Origin: a bacterium
GTDB taxonomy: Bacteria > Blakebacterota > Blakebacteria > Blakebacterales > Blakebacteraceae
NCBI GenBank assembly: GCA_025774205.1
Contig: JALGWK010000147.1
Location: 1-5,127, forward strand
Reading direction: 5' to 3'
Length of the DNA stretch: 5,127 nucleotides
Part shown: positions 1 to 5,127 of the stretch, piece by piece
Numbering within the stretch: position 1 is the first letter of the stretch
How the letters are laid out: the number at the start of each line of letters is the position of its first letter
Notes under the pieces: model-generated
What the model saw: the letters and a program-made list of their open reading frames with translations, nothing else
What the model was told of the DNA's origin: nothing
Databases searched by the model: none
Position numbers and translations under genes: made by a program

Positions 1-870
<870 letters not shown>

Positions 871-872
<2 letters not shown>

Positions 873-1635
873 ATCCTGCCAGTCCGCCGCCGTCGACCAC
901 CAGGGTCGTGCCGGTGACGAAGGAAGAGTCATCGCTGGCGAGGTAGAGCACGGCCCGGGCTGCCTCTTCCGGGGCTCCCACCCGACCGAGGGGGCGGGCG
1001 GCCGCCTCCTCCATGAAATGATCGGGGCGGACGTCGAGCTGCCGCGCCTCCTCGACGAGCATGCCGGTGCTGATGTCTCCGGGACAGACGCAGTTCACGC
1101 GGATGTTCTGGGGACCGTGATCGATCGCCATGGCCCTCGTCAGGTTCACCACCGCCCCCTTTGAGGCGCAGTAGGAGGCTGCCTTCCCGCCGCCGGTCAG
1201 TCCCCAGCCCGAACCGGTATTGATGATCACGCCGCCGCCATGCTCGGCCATCCAGATGATGGCGTACCGGCTCATGAGGAAGACCCCCTTGACGTTCACC
1301 GCCATGGCCCGGTCCCATTCTTCCTCGGTGATCTCCACCACGGTGGCGCGCCTGATGATTCCGGCATTGTTGAAGAGGATGTCGAGTCCACCGAGGTGCC
1401 GGATCGTGTGTTCCACTGCGGCCTTGCACTCATCGGCGCGGGAGACGTCACACGGTATGGCAATCGCCCGGCCGCCCTCCTCGGTGATCGCGACGGCGGC
1501 CTTCTCGGCCGCTTCCCGGTGGATATCGGCGATCGCGACCATGGCGCCCTCCCGGGCGAAGAGGCGTGCCGTCGCCCAGCCGATCCCGGCGGCTCCGCCG
1601 GTGATCAGGGCAATCTTCCCTTCCAGCCTGTCCAT
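871..1635 (-). CDS. Classical short-chain dehydrogenase/reductase (SDR), probably NAD-dependent, substrate unknown
   Basis: This complete 254-residue cytoplasmic oxidoreductase has the usual length of a classical SDR and no signal peptide or membrane segment. The Rossmann glycine motif TGGAAGIG spans 12-19. D37 at the end of strand beta-2 (AIADIHR) suggests NAD(H) over NADP(H). CDV (62-64) and NNAG (89-92) follow. The catalytic tetrad is intact: N114, S142, Y155 and K159 in YCASK. The PG motif at 185-186 is followed by DISTGM, and the C-terminus has the usual VTGTTLVVDGG (240-250). The family includes FabG-like reductases, glucose 1-dehydrogenases and deoxy-sugar acid dehydrogenases, and sequence alone does not separate them. 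Its place ahead of a beta-galactosidase-like gene makes a sugar or sugar-acid substrate more likely than a fatty-acid role. The start is supported by an AAGGAAGA site just upstream. It is the first gene of the minus-strand pair. Confidence 0.95.
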
Positions 1636-1640
1636 GCTGC

Positions 1641-1648
1641 TCTTCCTT
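1641..1648 (-). promoter_or_regulatory. Shine-Dalgarno AAGGAAGA for the SDR gene
   Basis: The coding strand reads AAGGAAGAGCAGCATG, which puts a purine-rich anti-SD match 5 nt before the ATG at 1635. This supports the chosen start. No other ATG with a comparable site lies in frame just upstream. Confidence 0.7.
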
Positions 1649-1659
1649 GTTACCGGTTC

Positions 1660-1673
1660 TCGAATCGAATCGA
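1660..1673. repeat. Short tandem TCGAA repeat in the SDR leader
   Basis: TCGAATCGAATCGA is two full copies of a pentamer plus a partial third, 12 bp upstream of the SDR Shine-Dalgarno region. It would lie in the 5' leader of the minus-strand transcript. It is too short to assign a role and could be chance. Confidence 0.3.
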
Positions 1674-1682
1674 CTCCGGACT

Positions 1683-1715
1683 CTGTCGGCCATCCGGTAT
1701 GATCGATCCCGACAG
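1683..1715. promoter_or_regulatory. Inverted repeat CTGTCGG-N19-CCGACAG in the divergent spacer
   Basis: Perfect 7-bp arms at 1683-1689 and 1709-1715 flank 19 nt. That inner stretch contains the 8-bp palindrome GATCGATC (1701-1708). The repeat sits immediately downstream of the TAGAAT -10 candidate for the minus-strand operon. It could be an operator covering the start of transcription, or a leader hairpin. No regulator gene is in the window, and the arms do not match an operator family I can name. Confidence 0.35.
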
Positions 1716-1716
1716 C

Positions 1717-1722
1717 ATTCTA
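1717..1722 (-). promoter_or_regulatory. Candidate -10 hexamer TAGAAT for the SDR-GH2 operon
   Basis: Read toward the SDR gene, TAGAAT differs from TATAAT at one position and lies in the most AT-rich part of the spacer, with AATAATGAAAAAG just upstream. No good TTGACA-like -35 is found 16-18 nt upstream. The predicted transcript would have a leader of about 75 nt. The call rests on position and one hexamer only. Confidence 0.35.
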
Positions 1723-1835
1723 GCCCTCTTTTTCATTATTACCGAATGGAGTCTGATGCTTCCGGTGTCACACGGCCGGGAGTGAGGGTCCTGACAGAGG
1801 GAGAGATCGGAGCCCCGGTTGCATTGGACTCTTGC

Positions 1836-2714
1836 ATGAATTCGCAAAGAAATCGAAAACGTATTCCAGCTGTTCTTCTCTGCCTGCTCCTGCCGGTATT
1901 GATCGTGACAGGATGCAACAGGGGGGAGATCGAATCTCATTGGGCCGGTGAAGCCATCACCATTGATGGTGACATGTCGGATTGGCCTGATTCCACCAGA
2001 ACATACCTGAAGAAAGAGAAGGCCCTGGTCGGGATCAGCAACGACGGGGAGAACCTCTATCTGCTCTTCCGTTTCGGCGAACCGGCCTGGTTGACCGCCA
2101 TGGCCATGGGGGACCTCACCGTCTGGGTGGACACCACAGGGAAGAGAACCAGGGATCTCGGATTCCGCTACTCCGGTGGAATCGATCCGGCAGGCGCCAT
2201 GAGTACACCGGCTGGCCGTGCGCCATCGGGTGGTCGGAGGCCGACCGGCGGAGATCGCCCGGGACAGCGGCCTGGAGGAACCAGGACAATCGAACCTCCC
2301 GCGCTGCAGGTGGTCAGGGAGGACGCCGTTGTCGGGGTGTCACTGAATGGCGCTGATGGTCCGTCGGCACGCTCCAGCATGATTGACCGGATGTTCACCC
2401 TTGAGCTGAGGATCCCGTTGAATGTTCAGCCAGGTGATGCCTATGGGATCGATATCGGGCCGGGTGAGTCGGTATTGCTCGGTTTCGAACTGGCCATTGA
2501 TAAGGACCAGATAGGGGAGATGGGACGGGGAGGAATATCGGTCGGGATGCCCGGGGGCGGAACGGGTGGTCGAGGTGGAGGAATGGGAGGCGGCATGGGA
2601 GGTGGCAGAGGCGGTGGCAGAGCAGGTGGCATGGGCGGTGGCCCGGGCGGAATGACCTTGCCCCAGGAGCAGAAGATATGGGTTCAGACGATGCTGGCTG
2701 AGCCGCCGAGATGA
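1836..2714 (+). CDS. Outer-membrane-type lipoprotein with CBM9/DOMON-like fold and Gly-rich inserts
   Basis: The 292-residue precursor begins with a basic N-region (RNRKR), a Leu-rich core and the lipobox VTGC, with C27 the predicted lipidated cysteine; mature N28 argues against inner-membrane retention. The mature start ITIDGDMSDW (41-50), then NDGENLYLLFRF (69-80), LTVWVDTTGK (94-103) and FTLELRIPL (187-195), is the strand pattern of CBM9-like or DOMON beta-sandwich domains, which often bind sugars or haem. Two low-complexity stretches interrupt or follow it: Gly/Pro/Arg-rich 113-155 and very Gly-rich 229-273. The last 19 residues return to normal composition. The gene overlaps the receptor gene by 4 bp (ATGA), suggesting a partner role such as ligand capture at the cell surface, as SusD does for SusC, though it shows no SusD similarity. 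The frame stays open back to 1647, but earlier ATGs (1647, 1746) would put the lipobox too deep. The Shine-Dalgarno at 1836 is weak; TTG at 1824 is an alternative start. Ligand unknown. Confidence 0.82.
   Translation: MNSQRNRKRIPAVLLCLLLPVLIVTGCNRGEIESHWAGEAITIDGDMSDWPDSTRTYLKKEKALVGISNDGENLYLLFRFGEPAWLTAMAMGDLTVWVDTTGKRTRDLGFRYSGGIDPAGAMSTPAGRAPSGGRRPTGGDRPGQRPGGTRTIEPPALQVVREDAVVGVSLNGADGPSARSSMIDRMFTLELRIPLNVQPGDAYGIDIGPGESVLLGFELAIDKDQIGEMGRGGISVGMPGGGTGGRGGGMGGGMGGGRGGGRAGGMGGGPGGMTLPQEQKIWVQTMLAEPPR
2520..2654 (+). repeat. Gly-rich repeat tract (GGGM/GGGR units) in the lipoprotein
   Basis: Residues 229-273 contain 28 glycines out of 45, built from irregular GGGM, GGGR and GGRG units encoded by purine-rich DNA such as GGAGGCGGCATGGGAGGTGGC. 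The tract follows the predicted sandwich domain and ends before TLPQEQKIW. It is expected to be flexible or to form a polyglycine-type structure. The irregular unit order suggests growth by slippage or unequal recombination. Confidence 0.8.
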
Positions 2715-5127
2715 ACGCCTCTGTGAGAGGGCGCGCTCTGCGGCCGGCGGCTCTGCCGGTCATCCTGTGCCTGATTGCGGCCGTGATCGCCACCACAACC
2801 ACTGTCCGGGGGCAGGAACGGACCGGCAATATCCGCGGCTACGTCCACGATGCCGAGAGCGGTGAGGCCCTTCCCTTCGCCAACGTGATCATCAAGGGGA
2901 CGACCATCGGGACGATGACCGCGACGAACGGCTATTTCGTCATCGTCAACGCCCCCACCAGGGTCTGCTCCCTGCAGGTGACCTATATCGGGTACGAGGA
3001 CTGGGAGACCGTGGTCGATAACAGGCTCAGAGACCACGCCCTCCTCGATGTCCGGATGTCTCCGCAAGCACTTGAACTGGAAGGGATTACCGTCACAGCC
3101 TATCGGGAGGAAATGGTCCAGACGAATGAAGAGGTCAGCCAGATCGTGATCGCTCCCTCCCAGCTGGCCACGCTCCCCACTATAGGCGAGGTGGATATCT
3201 TCCGTTCGCTTCAGCTCCTGCCGGGGATCAGCGGCGCCAACGACGGCTCATCCGGGCTCTTCGTCCGGGGAGGTACTCCTGATCAGAACCTGGTTCTCTT
3301 CGACGGGATGACGATCTATCACGTCGACCACTTCTTCGGATTCTTCAGCGCCTTCAACGCTGACGCGGTGAAGAACGTCCAGGTCTGGAAGGGGGGCTTT
3401 CCGGCGAAATACGGTGGGCGACTGTCGAGCGTGGTGAACCTGACCGGCAAGACCGGTGACAGGAACCGGCTCCAGCTGGGAGCAGGGGCCAACCTCCTGA
3501 GCGCGCACACCGCTCTCGAGTACCCCCTGAGCGAACGGGTCACCTTCCTGGTGGCTGCCCGGCGATCGTATTCAGACTTCATCGGGAGCTCTCTGTACAA
3601 CAGGATCTACGACACGCTCACCAATGCCGATTCGGGCGGCAGCACGGGGGGGCCGGTACAGGGCAGACCGGGTGGAGGTCGCGGTGGTTTCAGCGGCCAG
3701 AATGTCCTGGAGGCCGAGTTCCGACCCGACTTTTACTTCTACGACCTCAACAGCAAACTGACCTGGCACCCCGGTGATCGCGATATCCTCAGTCTCAGCT
3801 TCTACAACGGCGCTGATAATCTGGATAAATCGCAGGACTTCAGCGGTTTCTCCTTCCAGCGCCCCGGTCAGGAGGCCGGCGAGGATCTCACTCTGCAGAC
3901 CGGGGACATCACGAAATGGGGGAATCTGGGTGTCAGCGGTCACTGGTCCCGCCAGTGGCAGGACCAGCTCCGCACCGAGATCCTCTTCGCCGGTTCACGG
4001 TATTTCAGCGAGTACGATCGTAATTCCACGCTGCAATCCTCCTTCGGATCGCAGCAGGACAGCATCGGTGTGGCGCGGGGGTTGGCGACCGCTTCCGAGG
4101 AGAACAACCGGGTTGACGACCTCACCCTGCGTATGGACACCAGCTGGTATCTGACCCGGGCCCACCAGCTCGAGTTCGGAGTGGGACTCTCCCGGTTCGA
4201 TGCCCGTTACCGGTCGACCCTGAACGACACCATCGCCATCATCGACCGGTCTGAGGATGCCACGCTCTACTCGGCCTACCTCCAGGACACCTGGCGGGCG
4301 GGTATCTGGGAGCTTACTCTCGGAGTGCGGGGAGCTGATTATCAGCGGAGCGCCGGCATGCATATCGAACCCCGGGCCTCACTCACCTACCACCTGACTG
4401 ACCGGTTCCAGATAAAAGGTGCCTGGGGTCGCTACACCCAGTTCGTCAACCGGATCGTGAACGAGAACGTGCTCGAGGGGAGCAGGGATTTCTGGATTCT
4501 GGCTGATGATGAACTGGCGCCCGGGGAATCGGAGCATTTCATCGCGGGATTGAGTTACGAAACAGATGCCTGGCTTTTCAGTGCCGAAGCTTATCGGAAG
4601 GATATGAAGAACCTCGTGGAGTTCACCCGGCGCGTACGCCGTCAGGATGACCCGGGCAATTACTTCTTCCTCGGCAGCGGACAGGCTGAGGGCATCGAGT
4701 TCCTGGCCCAGAAGAAGCGCGGACTCCTGACCGGCTGGGTTGGTTACACCCTCGGAAAGGTGGAGCATACGTTCCCGGACCTGAACAACGGCCTGGCCTT
4801 CCCGGCCGATCACGATCGGCGCCATGAGATTAACACCGTGGTCCGCCGGACGGTCGGAGAGTGGACCTTTGCCGCTACCTGGACCTGGGCGACCGGCAGG
4901 GCGTACACGGCTCCTGAAAGCGAGTACGCTGTCCGTCTCCTGGATGGTGAATACCTCAGTTACATCCATGTCAGTGGGAAGAACCAGAACCGCCTCCCCG
5001 ACTACCATCGCCTTGATCTGAGCGCCTCACGGCGGATCGAGTCGAAAAATTGGATCACCGAAGTCGGCATCAGTGTTTTCAACGCCTACAACCACCGCAA
5101 TGTCTGGTATCGGGAATACCAGCTCGA
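2711..5127 (+). CDS. TonB-dependent outer-membrane receptor with CarboxypepD_reg-like N-terminal domain, C-terminus cut by right edge
   Basis: This outer-membrane active transporter would import a ligand using TonB/ExbBD energy; 805 complete codons are visible. A signal peptide (about 1-34, core LPVILCLIAAVIA, likely cut near VRG-QE) precedes a carboxypeptidase-regulatory-like sandwich (about 41-116: IRGYVHDAESGEALPFANV, then GTMTATNGYF and YIGYE). A TonB-box-like GITVTA lies at 125-130. The plug follows (about 131-245), with LQLLPGISG, FVRGGTPDQNLVLFDGM (from F184; key R186, D200) and GGFPAKYGGRLSSVVNL. The rest alternates like a 22-strand barrel and includes HDRRHEIN (701-708). The last visible residues, VFNAYNHRNVWYREYQL, resemble the penultimate strands of such receptors, so probably only 30-45 residues are missing. 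A Gly/Arg-rich insert occupies 308-329. The start lies inside the lipoprotein stop (ATGA), with no strong Shine-Dalgarno of its own. The domain order is that of SusC-like and related FCB receptors. Substrate is not readable; a glycan is inferred from the neighbouring beta-galactosidase. Confidence 0.93.
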   Translation, partial: MNASVRGRALRPAALPVILCLIAAVIATTTTVRGQERTGNIRGYVHDAESGEALPFANVIIKGTTIGTMTATNGYFVIVNAPTRVCSLQVTYIGYEDWETVVDNRLRDHALLDVRMSPQALELEGITVTAYREEMVQTNEEVSQIVIAPSQLATLPTIGEVDIFRSLQLLPGISGANDGSSGLFVRGGTPDQNLVLFDGMTIYHVDHFFGFFSAFNADAVKNVQVWKGGFPAKYGGRLSSVVNLTGKTGDRNRLQLGAGANLLSAHTALEYPLSERVTFLVAARRSYSDFIGSSLYNRIYDTLTNADSGGSTGGPVQGRPGGGRGGFSGQNVLEAEFRPDFYFYDLNSKLTWHPGDRDILSLSFYNGADNLDKSQDFSGFSFQRPGQEAGEDLTLQTGDITKWGNLGVSGHWSRQWQDQLRTEILFAGSRYFSEYDRNSTLQSSFGSQQDSIGVARGLATASEENNRVDDLTLRMDTSWYLTRAHQLEFGVGLSRFDARYRSTLNDTIAIIDRSEDATLYSAYLQDTWRAGIWELTLGVRGADYQRSAGMHIEPRASLTYHLTDRFQIKGAWGRYTQFVNRIVNENVLEGSRDFWILADDELAPGESEHFIAGLSYETDAWLFSAEAYRKDMKNLVEFTRRVRRQDDPGNYFFLGSGQAEGIEFLAQKKRGLLTGWVGYTLGKVEHTFPDLNNGLAFPADHDRRHEINTVVRRTVGEWTFAATWTWATGRAYTAPESEYAVRLLDGEYLSYIHVSGKNQNRLPDYHRLDLSASRRIESKNWITEVGISVFNAYNHRNVWYREYQL
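3632..3697 (+). other. Gly/Arg-rich insert in the receptor barrel, containing a G7 run
   Basis: Residues 308-329 (SGGSTGG, PVQGRPGGGRGG, FSG) are low-complexity and rich in Gly, lying between two segments with barrel-strand character (about 280-300 and 335-350). This is best read as an extracellular loop or a long turn. A run of seven G bases (3646-3652) lies within it. The composition resembles the Gly-rich inserts of the lipoprotein encoded just upstream. Confidence 0.6.

Noticed and set aside
1691-1704. TATGAT as a -10 for the plus-strand operon
   Set aside because: One hexamer matches well, but there is no -35 at a workable distance and it lies within the inverted repeat, more than 130 nt from the lipoprotein start. 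I cannot assign a plus-strand promoter.
1240-1785. Plus-strand open frames of 160-181 codons across the SDR gene
   Set aside because: They are mirror frames of the SDR gene, whose motifs and catalytic residues are intact on the minus strand. The products are His/Asp/Gly-rich without any fold signature.
1647-1835. N-terminal extension of the lipoprotein gene to 1647 or 1746
   Set aside because: It would place the hydrophobic segment and lipobox 57-90 residues from the start, which is incompatible with a lipoprotein signal peptide, and the extension would overlap the spacer signals.
2395-2829. 144-codon minus-strand frame and a Pro-rich 63-codon frame (2441-2632)
   Set aside because: The proline runs are the complement of the Gly-rich tract of the lipoprotein; there is no start signal or domain.
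3572-4363. Minus-strand open frames of 123 and 122 codons (3572-3943, 3995-4363)
   Set aside because: Both are antisense to the receptor barrel with no motif, no ribosome-binding site and no continuity between them.
4379-5008. 209-codon open frame on the minus strand
   Set aside because: It lies wholly antisense to the receptor gene, whose frame has continuous barrel and end-strand motifs. Long antisense frames are expected with GC-rich third positions, and the translation shows no recognisable domain.

Overview
The window holds four protein-coding genes in two divergent pairs around a spacer of about 200 bp. It reads as part of a carbohydrate-uptake and degradation locus of a Gram-negative bacterium. 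A TonB-dependent receptor with a carboxypeptidase-regulatory-like N-terminal domain, a lipobox lipoprotein and a secreted LacZ-type enzyme are typical of the FCB group (Bacteroidota, Gemmatimonadota, Rhodothermota, Latescibacterota and relatives). The GC-rich codon use and recognisable Shine-Dalgarno sequences on the left pair fit a GC-rich FCB lineage better than a classical Bacteroides. This placement is an inference; no phylogenetic marker gene is present.

Left half, minus strand: a complete short-chain dehydrogenase/reductase (871-1635) is followed after 9 bp by the first 287 codons of a secreted GH2 beta-galactosidase-like enzyme (861 down to base 1, continuing off the left edge). The ribosome-binding site of the GH2 gene overlaps the stop codon of the dehydrogenase gene, so the two are almost certainly one operon.

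Centre (1636-1835): the divergent spacer. It holds a TAGAAT -10 candidate pointing toward the dehydrogenase, a 7-bp inverted repeat with a 19-nt spacer, and a short TCGAA repeat. I see no RNA gene, known riboswitch or mobile element.

Right half, plus strand: a lipoprotein with a CBM9/DOMON-like sandwich signature and two low-complexity Gly-rich inserts (1836-2714) overlaps by ATGA with a TonB-dependent receptor (2711 to the right edge, 805 codons visible, probably lacking only a few dozen C-terminal residues). The receptor has its own Gly/Arg-rich insert.

Working model (inference): the receptor and its lipoprotein partner capture and import a glycan or glycoside across the outer membrane, the exported GH2 enzyme trims it in the periplasm, and the dehydrogenase acts on a released sugar or aglycone in the cytoplasm. 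No SusD is visible and the substrate cannot be read from the sequence. The families are known; the less familiar points are the lipoprotein-receptor pair, the Gly-rich inserts in both members, and a 9-bp tandem repeat building the GH2 signal peptide.
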